DNA of 64,000 nucleotides from Odiellus spinosus (lineage: Eukaryota; Arthropoda; Arachnida; Opiliones; Phalangiidae): positions 793,982 to 857,981 of the forward strand of contig CAWUCO010000001.1 in the NCBI GenBank assembly GCA_963920705.1, given 5' to 3'. Numbering within the stretch: the stretch's first letter is position 1; each line of letters opens with the position of its first letter. Of the stretch, positions 52,264 through 62,798 are shown in pieces. Made by a program: the position numbers and the translations under genes. The notes beneath the pieces are model-generated. The model was not told the DNA's origin. It searched no databases and saw only the letters and a program-made list of their open reading frames with translations.

Positions 52264-53281
52264 GGTATGTGTCTATTAGCGCCATTCCCATTTGCGCCGT
52301 TCCCATTAGCACGGTTCCCATTAGCGCCGTTCCCATTTGCGCCGTTCCCATTAGCGCCGTCCCCATTTGCGCCGTTCCCATTAGCGCCGTCCCCATTTGC
52401 GCAATTTCCCATTAGCGCCGTCCCCATTTGCGCAATTTCCCATTAGCGCCGTCCCCATTTGCGCAATTTCCCAATAGCGCCGTTTTCCACTTGCGCAATT
52501 TCCCATTAGCGCAATTCCCATTAGCTCCGTTTTCCATTAGCGCCGTTTTCAATTAGCGTAGTTTCCCATTAGCTCCGTTTTCCGATATGGAAATAACGTT
52601 TTTTACTTGAGTTGCCGTTATTCGGTAGCGGAGTGGTTAGCATAGACGGCTTCTAGCCAGAAGATAGTAAGTTCGAGCCTACTTTCGGAAAATGGTAGTT
52701 TATTTGGTTCAAACAAATTTTAATAATAATTGTTGTTCATTTCAGTTTTAATTTTTGATAGAACTATCAGATAATGTATAGGAAAAATGTTGAAAAAATT
52801 GGAAAAAAAGACGAAATAGATTGTGGGGCCTTTTTTGCGTACGTGTTTCTGTTCAGTTTTGCATGATTTGGCTGTTTTCCGTGTTGTGGTTCAGTTTTGT
52901 AAATTTTACTTCGGGTTTAATTTACATATTTAATATTAAAAAGGGTCAAGTTATTTTTTAAGCTTAAATAAAGAAAAAAGTGGTACAGCTAAATTTCAAA
53001 TTTTCCATTGAGGTAATGCTTATTTGTTAATTCTCTTTTAGAAAACTTCGCTTTTGAACGCGATTCAGTGGTTTAGGTTAGGTTAGCTAGTTCTTCTGAG
53101 ACATTAAATGCTGAAACAGAAAACTCTTGTGAAGGCAGGTTAATTTTTTTTTAGGAAAGAGTGGATTTCACGTCTAGGTCATAGCGGTTATTGGGTAACT
53201 GCGCAAATGGGAAACGGCGCTCATGGGAAATTGCGCTAATTGGGAACTGCGCTAAAAGGAACTGCGCTAATGGGCATAATT
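52264..53281. mobile_element. Foldback element with CCATTAGCGC iterons and a perfect 9-bp target duplication
   Basis: CACTCAAAA at 52255-52263 and 53282-53290 flank a 1018-bp element. The left arm (52264-52590) is a 15-bp tandem repeat, GCGCCGTTCCCATTA, about 20 copies degenerating inward. The right arm (53190-53281) has the same repeat in the opposite orientation, fewer copies. Termini GGTATGTGTCTATTAGCGCC and the complement of the right end agree imperfectly. The core carries a GGTTAGGTTAG tract (53072) and a tRNA-like segment (52627-52690, A- and B-box-like). Arms built of short tandem repeats plus a 9-bp duplication are features of FB/MULE-type foldback elements. Confidence 0.8.
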
Positions 53282-53504
53282 CACTCAAAATATCAAGGAA
53301 GAGTCCAATCACTTGAACCAGAAATAAGTGATCTTTGGGTTGTCTTAAATCTGTTGCAACTGCCATTATTTTGGTCTACTTTAGAATAAAAATGCGGTCC
53401 ACTTAATAAGCGCTATATTAATAAATTATGTAAAGTATTTTTTAAACTCAAATACCTTCATGGTTTCGCTTGGTTCACTGTATAAAAACTGAGTGCGTAA
53501 GAAC

Positions 53505-53915
53505 GATCGCTAAGCCTTTGCGGCATATATAAAGACTTAAAATGCATGGGCCATATAAATTTTAGGGTGATTAAAGGAAGCGAGCGCGGGTTTGATCTCA
53601 GCGGCACGATGTCGTAATTGACGACTAAGCCTTAGCTGGATCTATAAGACCTTAACACGGATGCGCCCAAGAAGTGATTGTAAAGTAAGCCAGCCCGTTA
53701 GATCTCAGTTGCACGATATCTTAATCTAAAACTAAGCCTTCGCAGGATATATATAAGCGCCTAAAATGCAAGGGCCGTATATCTATAGTATGGTTATAAC
53801 GTGCAGAAGGTGCGATTATGGGCCCAGCTTAGATCTAAGCAGCACGGGAACTAAGCCTTTGCGGGATACATATTAGCTCCTAAGATGCATGCACCATATA
53901 TCTAAAGGGTGGTTT
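53505..53915. repeat. Diverged tandem repeat, about four units of 100-130 bp
   Basis: Repeated blocks CTAAGCCTTTGCGGGATAT, CCTAAAATGCATGGGCCATA and GATCTCAGCGGCACGA occur in order, four times. A fragment of the same unit (GTTAGATCTCAGCGGC) is also at about 51226. Non-coding. Confidence 0.65.
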
Positions 53916-54465
53916 TTGTTCACTAATTTAAATGGTACTTCAATATTACGCTCAGTATGTCTACTAATAAATAAATAGGTTCGGCTTATTATCTTGTCGA
54001 ATCTTAATTATCGTCTGCTACTAATTATTGGATTGAAGAATTAATAAACGTCAGTTGTTAATAGATGTTCGATGAGTAGTCTCAATTATACTTATTGTCT
54101 TCCAATAATAAGTTACATTGCTAAGAGTTAAGAATGATTAGTTTTATTCAACAAAAATTGAGTTTACTAATAAACTAGATCGTGTAAAAAATATCAATTT
54201 TAAATTAGGCGAGTGCCGAAAGTTCTAGCGTGGGCACCTGTTGGATTTCGAGGGCACTCCAGGAGTTCAGGCACCCCCTCCATCCAAGTGCAGCTATGGT
54301 AACGTTTACCTCAAAACCGCTTGCCAGCACTTGAACCTTTTTACTTTGAGAATGTATTAGTCTCAAATTAGGCTTATAGTAAAATAAACCAGAAAGATCT
54401 TTTCCGAATGTGAAAGTGAACAGTTTTATGTTTAATAGCTAGAATATTATAGTTTTCGCTTCGGT
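53916..54465. other. Non-coding gap
   Basis: AT-rich, nothing recognisable. Confidence 0.4.
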
Positions 54466-54972
54466 TAGATTACGATATTCAGACCACCCACTAAATAAAG
54501 ATGGCTATGGACTAATTAGGACCTGGGGAGTTCTGAAAAAAACTTTAAAAATCTACGACCAGCAGAAATGTAGGAAAAATAAATTTGAAATTTTCAATTC
54601 TCATAATAAAATCTCAGAGTAATTTACTTAAGTTTACCTAATACCCTCTTCAGATGAGGCTTAATTAGCCGGTTAAATAATATTTAACTGAGTTTTATTG
54701 AATTGAGAATTAAGGCTATGTAAACCTCGGTTAAATCTGATTAAATCGGCTAATTATGGCTTGTCTGAAGAGGATATTACCTTAACTAAGTTTACCTTAC
54801 CTAACCCATCCCACCGTTTGGGATTTTAACATGGAAATTTGGAAGTTTCAGATACGTTTTACTCGCACTTTTGCTGCTTGTAGATTTTTAAAAGTATTTT
54901 TTCTGAGCTTCCCAGGTCCAAATTAGTCCCCATCCGCTGTTGCTTAGAGGGGGTCTGAATATCGTAATTTCC
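54466..54972. mobile_element. Element with about 120-bp terminal inverted repeats
   Basis: Left ATTACGATATTCAGACC, then GGACTAATTAGGACCTGGG, pairs with CCCAGGTCCAAATTAGTCC and GGTCTGAATATCGTAAT on the right. A palindromic MITE (54642-54776) is nested inside, so this element is older. No transposase. Confidence 0.7.
54642..54776. mobile_element. Palindromic TA-flanked MITE, copy C
   Basis: Begins TACCCTCTTCAGATGAGGC and ends GGCTTGTCTGAAGAGGATA; inner GCCGGTTAAATAATATTTAA as in copy A. It shows that the family is dispersed in the window. Confidence 0.75.
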
Positions 54973-55143
54973 CCGACTTGCTTTTCAAATTGACGAAATC
55001 TACCGCTATTTTGAGATCTCTTTTGGGCATAAAGTATAGGTCCAAGTCATTTATGACTAAATTATCAATGTTTATTTATAATTTTCGGTTTCTCTAACGT
55101 AAAACAGTTTAGATCGAAATTATCGAACAAGTGAACTGATGAC

Positions 55144-55377
55144 TGTTGTGTTACTTCATTAATCACACGCTCGGCAGGTAAATTAAAAGGTTTGTTTAAT
55201 ATCACGCTTTAGTCGATACACGTCTTACGTAACTAATACATAACTAGTCGAGTCATTAACTAACTCCAGCTTACACTTGCCGGGCTATATATCTCTAGAT
55301 ATAAAAAACATTCTATTTACATTATTGATAAGGTCTATTAGATTAGGTCTATTAGACCTTTAGTCACTAATACAACA
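55144..55377 (-). repeat. 3' LTR (element on minus strand)
   Basis: 234 bp, TGTTGTG...CTAATACAACA. Preceded on the minus strand by the polypurine tract AAAAGGGAGGA. Confidence 0.95.
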
Positions 55378-55386
55378 TCCTCCCTT

Positions 55387-58300
55387 TTACGTATCGTATA
55401 CGTTTGCACCGAGTCTTGATGTTTTCTTGCATAAACGTCTGTATCTCGTGATGTCCCTTGTGCTTGCTGACAAGTCGTTGCTTTGCGTTGCCACCCGTTG
55501 ATCATTTGATTTATCCTTTTCATTTTCGGTTTGTCGGTGGGTTGAATGTTGACTCAACTGGGCTTCGGCGGAACAGTCCCTGACGTCATTGTCCAAGTGA
55601 TGCTCCTGGTTTGCTATCTGCGTTTGGGATCTAGTGATCATTATTGTTTTCGATAATGTGTTTGGTTTTTGTTGTGGTTCTACTGCCTGAGCTTGGTGAT
55701 CGTCTTTCCAGTTGCTTGGCTTCCCATCTGATTCTTTGATTTCTTGTGTCGGCTTTGTTGGAATAGGAACCAAATGAATTCGGTTCCGTCGAACTACCCC
55801 GTTTAACGTTGATACCCAATATGATCGTGGTTCGTCCGTTGGTTCGACTATGGTACCTTGACGCCGTAGGTCTATAATCCATACCACTTCTCCTTTTTCG
55901 AGTGGTCTGAGTGTTTTCACCCTATGTCGTTTGTCGTAATGGTCCTTTTGTTTTTGTTTATGCGCCATTTCCCTCACAGCCACCTTTTTCGGGGAGGAAT
56001 GGTCGGCTCTAACTGGCTGGACGCTATTGGGACTGTTGACCGCAGTTTTCTCCCCATTAATAGTTCCGCTGGGCTATACCCATTTGGTAATGGTGTTGTA
56101 CGATATGATAGTAAGGCAAGGTGAGCATCTTCGGATTTCTTCATCTGATGTTTTATGACTTTGACTGTTGCCTCGATGCACCCATTGCTCTGCGGATAGC
56201 GCGGACTTGATGTGATGTGTTTGAACCCGTATTCTTTTGCGAATGTGCTGAATTCCGATGTGATGATTCGTTCGAATTGTGGGCCGTTGTCGCTTCGTAC
56301 GGTTTCTGGAATTCCATGTGTTGCGAAAATGGACTTGATGTGTGCGATGACGGCGCTTGCTCTGAGGTCTGTCAGGGTGCGTACTTCAAAATACCGCGAA
56401 TAGTAATCGGTTACTAGTAGGTTCCATTGCTTCTCTAAGTAGAATAGGTCCATCGCAACTGTTTGCCACGGACGGTCCGGAAATACTGATACTAGCAAGG
56501 GCTCCCGTATATTGGTAGGCTCCATGGTACAGGGCAAGCATCGTTTCACCTTCTCTTCAATGGCTCGCGATAACACGGGCCATCATACAGTTGTTTTGGC
56601 TCTTTCTCTACATTTCGTGATGCCTTGATGACCCTCGTGAATTTTAGATAATATCTCATCTTGTAGCTCGGTTGGTATATATATGCGGCCGCCATACATT
56701 ATTAGGCCATCTTGGATAGATAGTTCGTTACGGTACGGATAGTAATGTGAACAGCCTTCGCGTACGTTGTTTTTCTTTGGCCAGCCATTGATAATATACG
56801 ATTGTAATGCCTGGCACGTCTCGTCCTCGGCTTGTGCCTTCCAGATCTCTGTCAGTCTGACGTCGGAGGCCGGCATACTTGTCGTGACCATATTGACACA
56901 GGCTGCCAGTTCTTGTTCGAGTTCTGTACTCCCTATTTCTGGTAGAGGGCTACGTGAAAGCGTGTCAGCTACGATGAGTTCTCTGCCGGGAACATACTTG
57001 ATCCGGTAATCGTACCGCATCATGCGTATCCGCAGTCTCTGTAGTCTTGGAGATAAGTCGTCCAGGTGTTTACTTTGAAGGATTTGCAGCAATGGTTTAT
57101 GATCGGTTTCGAGTTCTATTTGTAAGCCCGTTACGTAATCCTTAAATCGTTCGCATGCCCATGCCAGGGCTAGCGCTTCTTTTTCAATTTGGGCGTAACG
57201 TTTTTCAGCGTCTGATAGAGTTTTTGATGCATAGGCTACGGGATGAACTTGACCATCTGCTTGTTCTTGTTTCAATTCCGCTCCAATGCCAAATGAGGAT
57301 GCGTCCGCTGCTACAATAGTTGGTTTTGATGGATCATAAATTGCAAGTACTGGTTTACTGGTTAGGATGGATTTGGCTTGGATGAATGCTCGATCCTGAC
57401 TCGGACCCCATTGCCATACATTCTTCGTACTGCATAGTGTGTTCAGTGGCTGGAGGATTTCTGCCATGTTAGGGATGAACTTTCCCAGGTAGTTAATTGT
57501 GCCCAATAGACGTTTCAAATCTTTCACGCTCTCCGGCTGCGGGAACTCTGCAATTGCCTTTATCTTCTCTCCATCGGGCTCGATTCCACTGACATCCACT
57601 ACATGACCCAGAAAGTTGACTCTCGACACGGCAAACTGACATTTGTCTTTGTTCAGGGTAATGCCGGCTGTTCTTAAACGATCCAATACTTGTCGTAACC
57701 TTTCCTCGTGCTCGGCTGGATTTGCTCCCCAGACCAATATATCGTCTTGTAGATTCGATGCGCCCTTGATTCCTTCTAGGCATTCCTGTATGCGTCTTTG
57801 AAAGTGCTCGGAGGCGGAGCTCAATCCGAATGGTAACCGGTTGAAATGAAAGCGTCCGAACGGGGTAATGAACGTCGTGAGAGATGCCGACTTGCGATCC
57901 AACGGGATCTGCCAATAGCCACTATTTGCGTCCAGCTTCGTGAATATCTTTGCTCCGGCTAGTTGCCCCAACGTATAGTCTACTGCTGGTAATTGGAAGC
58001 GTTCTCTTCTCACGTATTTGTTTAATTCTCCGAAGTCCACGCAGATTCTGATCTGACCCGACGGTTTTCGCACGATGACCATCGGGGCACACCAATCTGT
58101 AGGCTCTTCGATTGGTGTTATGACTCCATCTTTTAGCATGCGGTCAATTTCCTCCTTTGTCTGTTGCATTAAGGGTAATGGTACTCTTCGGGCGCTCGGA
58201 AGAGCATAGGGTATCGCATTTTCCTGCAGGCGAATGGTATAGGGCGTTTCTGCCATCCCCAAGCCAGTGAAGAGCGTCGGAAATTCTTCAATGATCGAGC

Positions 58301-59534
58301 GTGCTTTGACTGTCTGTTCTATTGCGTCGACTCGTGCTATTATCTTCAGGGCTTGGCTTGCTCCTAAACTAAGGAGCGGTATCTCCAAGTCTGGTATGAC
58401 GTACAGCTTCTCATTTATGATGTTACCATGATATTTAAGCTGTGCATGTATGACCCCCAGGCACGGTATCTCCTTGCGACCTGGACCAAACAGTCGACTG
58501 TCCGATTGCTTCATCAGTCTTACTACCTTCGTGTTCCGGATTGTTGTGCCTGACACGGCGCTAACCTCTGCTCCAGTATCTACTTTAAATTGTACTTGCT
58601 GCTCACCGACTGTGATTGTAGCTGTCCATTTTTTTGTTTCTTCGGCCTGTACGGCCCCTAGAAATGCTTCTTGTCTAGTGTTTGAACTCGTAATTTCTGC
58701 GACTGTATTGCTCCGGCACTTCACTTTGAAATGACCCTTTCTTTGACAATTAAAACATGTAGCATTGTTCGCCGGGCATCTCTCTCGGGAATGCGGTCTT
58801 GAACTTCCGCAATTCGAACACCCATTGATTCTCAATGGCTCTCTAGTGTGGTGTGGTGCTTGCCACGGATTTTCTCTGTTACGTCTGCTAGACGACCTTG
58901 ATGCCGCGAGTGAGGCCCGTGACGTTGGCTTTGACTCATATGCGTGCAGGCGATCGACAGTGACGTTATCTTTCACTGGATGAATTACCTTCTGTTGTTT
59001 TATTTGTTCATTCTGTCTTGTCATCGTAATGGCTTTTTCCAACGTGAGGTTCTTTTCTATTTGCAGCTTCTCAGACAGACCCTTATCTCGTATGCCTACG
59101 ACGATGCGATCACAGATCATTTCTTCGTGCAGATCCCCGTATTCACAGTATTTCGCCAGTGTGTGCAGGGACGTTATGAATTCCTCCATGCATTCTCCCT
59201 CCTGTTGAGCTCTGGAGTTGAACTTGGCGCGCTCATAGGTGCGATTCCTCTTCACGACGTAATGATTCTCGTATCGTGTTTTAACGGTCTCGTATACGAC
59301 CTCTTGACCAGTGGTTAACTTAAAGGACTCGTAGATAGCTTCCGCTTGAGGTCCCATGAAATAGACCAATGCATTGACCTGCTCTGGTTCGGAATTCTTG
59401 CTAAGGCCAGATGCCAGGCGGAATCTTTCAAAGCGTTTAATCCATGTCGGCCAGTCATTAGGGTTGGCCAGGGAATCCGGCGGACTGATCTGGAATGAGG
59501 CTAGTTGGGCTGGTGCATCTCCTGGATTAGGCAT
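55387..59534 (-). pseudogene. gag-pol: gag-pol polyprotein of the young Ty3/gypsy element, two lesions
   Basis: ATG at 59534. Gag ends with two zinc knuckles (CSNCGSSRPHSRERC and CFNCQRKGHFKVKC). Protease FKVDTGAEVSAVSG. RT FTKLDANSGYWQIPLD and the catalytic pair as LQDDILVWG. RNase H IVAADASSFGIGAEL; integrase HEGHQG with CLPC, then MDLFYL, RSDNGPQF and NGCIEATVK; a C-terminal GPY/F-like block (EVVWIIDLRR) and a disordered tail. Gag and pol are fused in one frame. TGA at 56585-56583 sits where a conserved Trp is expected, and a one-base shift near 55985 precedes the last 190 residues. Otherwise open over about 1,300 codons. Confidence 0.93.
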
Positions 59535-59629
59535 GCTGACTCGAAAGGCGCTGCGACGGGTTGGACTGCTGCAATCGATCTGGAGCACGGTTTGTTTGTC
59601 TGGAACGGCTACTTTTTACTCTGACACCA

Positions 59630-59863
59630 TGTTGTGTTTCTTCATTAATCACACGCTCGGCAGGTAAATTAAAAGGTTTGTTTAATATCACGCTTTAGTC
59701 TATACACGTCTTACGTAACTAATACATAACTAGTCGAGTCATTAACTAACTCCAGCTTACACTTGCCGGGCTATATATCTCTAGATATAAAAAACATTCT
59801 ATTTACATTATTGATAAGGTCCATTAGATTAGGTCTATTAGACCTTTAGTCACTAATACAACA
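59630..59863 (-). repeat. 5' LTR (element on minus strand)
   Basis: 234 bp, differing from the other LTR at three sites. The adjacent minus-strand sequence TGGTGTCAGAG is the primer binding site. Confidence 0.95.
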
Positions 59864-59868
59864 ATGAC

Positions 59869-61900
59869 TTCAAACGACTTATCTAGTGAACGAATCAACT
59901 TGCGTATCTATTCAATTACATCAAGAACAACACTGATCGCGTTTAAAAGCCTTATCAGGCTTATGGCGTACCACCGAACCCTGGTCAGAACTCTAATCGC
60001 GTTTATATCTCTTATTTTAAGAATGGATTAACATGACGTGTTTATTAAGATCATATTTCCTACTACAGTAATAAGAACACTGATCATGTTTAAACGCTTT
60101 ATCTCCTTTTTAATTCCTTTTTTCGTGTATGGATTAACTTCCTTTTAGTTAGATCTATTTTCCTAACAGACGCGTAAGAGCACTGATCGCATTTGAAGGG
60201 TTTATTGGACGAATGGATTAATTTGTGTTGATCAAGTCTATGTTTGAACTTACAAGCGTAAAAACATTGATCACATTTAAACGGGCTTATCGGGCAAATT
60301 AATTGCCTTATGTTTATTTAGTTCAAAGAACAACCCAAACGGCCCATAAGAATTTGGGTAACGTAATGCTAAAATTTTTTGTTTCGCCACTTAAAATTTT
60401 ATTGTGATACTAAGCTAGGGTTGTGTCCTCACCTTTCTACCACAAAAATAATCATTTAACCATTATAGTCTGCTAATACAAATCAATTGAAGTTTAGCTC
60501 GATAATGTTAAAGATAGGCCACATCGTTGGATTCAACAATGGAGTAGACTGTCTTCGCCCACCTGAAATCAGTTGAAATTTTGAATATTAGTAGATACTC
60601 GATAGATAAAGATTCTGGGAAAATATCGTTTTGTAACTGCCGTGGGATTTTTCTCAGCAACGATTTATATTACCCAGAATTTTGACATAATTTGAGGTGC
60701 GGAAGACCTAAACGCCTGTAAAAGTGTTCAACCTGCCCAACAACAAAGTTTTGCAGCAAAGCAAATTCAAGGAACGAGGCACGGACTATACAGCTAACTC
60801 GTATTGTCTTTGTGTTCTGAAAAAACAAAGAAATAACACCGAAAAAGTATACTGTAGTGGTTTTTATTAAGAAACACTTTATGATTAATTCAACGAAAAA
60901 TAACAATTTTAGTGGCATTATATTTCAAACAATGTTAGGTAAATCGTCCAAATCACCAGCATCGTCGCAGACTGCACGCAATTTTGTTTTTTCAGAACAC
61001 AAAGACAATACGAGTTAGCTGTATAGTCCGTGCCTCGTTCCTTGAATTTGCTTTGCTGCAAAACTTTGTTGTTGGGCAGGCGTTTAGGTCTTCCGCACCT
61101 CAAATTATGTCAAAATTCTGGGTAATATAAATCGTTGCTGAGAAAAACCCCATGGCAGTTACAAAAACGATGTTTTCCCAGAATCTTTATCTATCGTGTA
61201 TCTACTAATCAAAATTTCAACTGATTTCAGGTGGGGGAAGACAGTCTACTCCATTGTCGAATCCAACGATGTGGCATATCTTTTACATTATCGAGCTAAA
61301 CTTCAATTGATTTGTATTCGCAGACTATAATGGTTAAATGATTATTTTTGTGGTAGAAAGGTGAGGACACAACCTTAGTTTACTATCACAATAAAATTTT
61401 ACCAGTAGCGAAACAAAAAATTTTAACATTACGTTACCCAAATTCCTATTGGCCGTTTGGGTTGTTCTTTCTAATGAAAAGCGTATGAACACAGATCGCA
61501 TTTAAATGGCTTATCGCGCGAATGACTCAACTTGTGTTTATTCAACTTATGTGTATAATGACAGGAGTAGGAACACTGGTCACATTTAAAGGGCTTATCG
61601 GAAGAATGAATCAATTTGTGTCTATTATGATTATGTTTCTCCCGAGAAGAGTAGGCACACTGGTCGCATTTAAAGGGCTCACTGGAAGTATGAATCATCT
61701 TGTGTCTATTAAGATTATGTTTCTCGCGATAAGAGTAGGGACACTGGTCGCATTTAAAGTGTTTATCGGAAGAATGAATAAGATCAAATTTGTTACGAGC
61801 AGAGTAGGGACACTGGTCACATTTAAAGGGCTTTTCTCGCCAATGAATTAACTTTATTTTATTTAGTTTTCCTTCAGAATTAGTCAGGGCGTAAGCCCAC
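59869..61900 (-). pseudogene. C2H2 zinc-finger gene, decayed and interrupted
   Basis: From 61851 to 61471 one open frame has about five fingers of the type FKCDQCSYS-x-LNxHKLIH with linkers SSDKP. A further degenerate finger lies upstream (to about 61900). The last finger is cut after CDLCSYAF by an inverted-repeat element (60325-61470). On its far side, 60324 to 59869, the array resumes (ELNKHK, CKFKHRLDQHKLIH, CDQCSYASVRKIDL) with a frameshift near 60285 and growing decay. The Ty3/gypsy element inserted just past this. Would bind DNA if intact. Confidence 0.85.
60325..61470. mobile_element. Long inverted-repeat (foldback) element, arms about 490-505 bp
   Basis: Arms 60325-60829 and 60983-61470 are complementary at roughly 90% or more, with a 150-bp unique centre. 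Ends read AAAGAACAACCCAAACGG and CCGTTTGGGTTGTTCTTT. It splits a zinc finger between its Cys pair and His pair. No transposase; no target duplication that I can resolve. Confidence 0.85.
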
Positions 61901-62798
61901 GATTTTTTCGAAATTCGTAAAACAATATTTCTCGGACCCTAAAGGGAACAATCCCTTAAAGCGGTAAAATTAATTAGGCTAATTATCGCGGTTGGCTAAT
62001 TAGGGTCGTATCTTCATCTAGAGTGTTGAAGTTGCGTTCCGCGAATAGCCCCATTCTTAATCTACAAAATCAGCCCTTCCATATTTAAATAGACCCAACG
62101 AAAGTAAAAATATACATTTTAAATGAAAGTGTTCAGAAATAGAAGCCTTCAGATTTAGGAGGATGGACCATAGTGGCATTGAAGTAGCAACAAAGATTCC
62201 AGTCTTACGAGGAATATTCTCGCCGTTTCTCAACCTTTCGAAACGTATGGTCTTGTCTAGGTCTATGTAGATTGTAGAGTAGGTCTGGGACCGTGCATCA
62301 TGCTAGGCCTTAAAATTTAACTATTTTAAGTATTTAGTATTTCAAAATACTTTATTTAAGTAATTTATTTTAAATATTTTATCGTAGTAGTATTTTGTAT
62401 TTTATTTTAAATACCGACAGTAAAGTATTTTACCCAACACTGCATTCGGATAATACCGATCATGTTGGAAAAATATAGGATTTCATAAGAATTATAGGAG
62501 CATTGGGTTGCCTGTACAGAATCATCTAAATTAAAACTACATATATCCTAGACCCGTAGTTTCGTATAACGGCTCTGTTGCTTTGAACATTCCTAAAGTA
62601 ATTGTCTATCATATTCTTGACATAACCAACAAGCAGTGCCTCATCAGAATAAATAAAAATTTAATTTAGAATACGAATATTGTAAAAATTTTCCAATTTA
62701 CGTTAAACAAGATGGTCAAGCCCATAATAAGCCACACCACTTATGATATGAAACAGGATACAAAAATAATTTCCGCATAAACCGGAAACAGGTAGAGA
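61901..62798. other. Non-coding gap with a hAT-like end and a dispersed repeat
   Basis: 62300-62442 is AT-rich with repeated AAATACTTTA-type words and ends TTTACCCAACACTG, which reads in reverse as CAGTGTTGGGTAAA, the style of a hAT terminus. The left end was not found. 62605-62720 matches the repeat at 51360-51475. Confidence 0.4.

Larger units (their letters stand above)
55144..59863 (-). mobile_element. Young, nearly complete Ty3/gypsy element with 234-bp LTRs
   Basis: LTRs are 55144-55377 and 59630-59863, both TGTTG...CAACA, and differ at three positions by my reading. Target duplication ATGAC at 55139-55143 and 59864-59868. The element is on the minus strand. The primer site next to the 5' LTR reads TGGTGTCAGA (59629 leftwards), which would match a tRNA-Leu 3' end. 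The polypurine tract AAAAGGGAGGA lies next to the 3' LTR (55388-55378). About 4.72 kb in all. It inserted at the edge of a decayed zinc-finger array. Confidence 0.95.

Noticed and set aside
52091-52427. Open frames with repeated Met-Gly-Thr-Ala or Ala-Asn-Gly peptides
   Set aside because: They are translations of the 15-bp iteron array of the foldback element.
52627-52690. A possible tRNA gene
   Set aside because: A- and B-box-like words are present, but the anticodon arm does not pair correctly and the acceptor stem is not evident.
57493-57915. 140-codon frame inside the young gag-pol
   Set aside because: Out-of-frame shadow of the RT domain.
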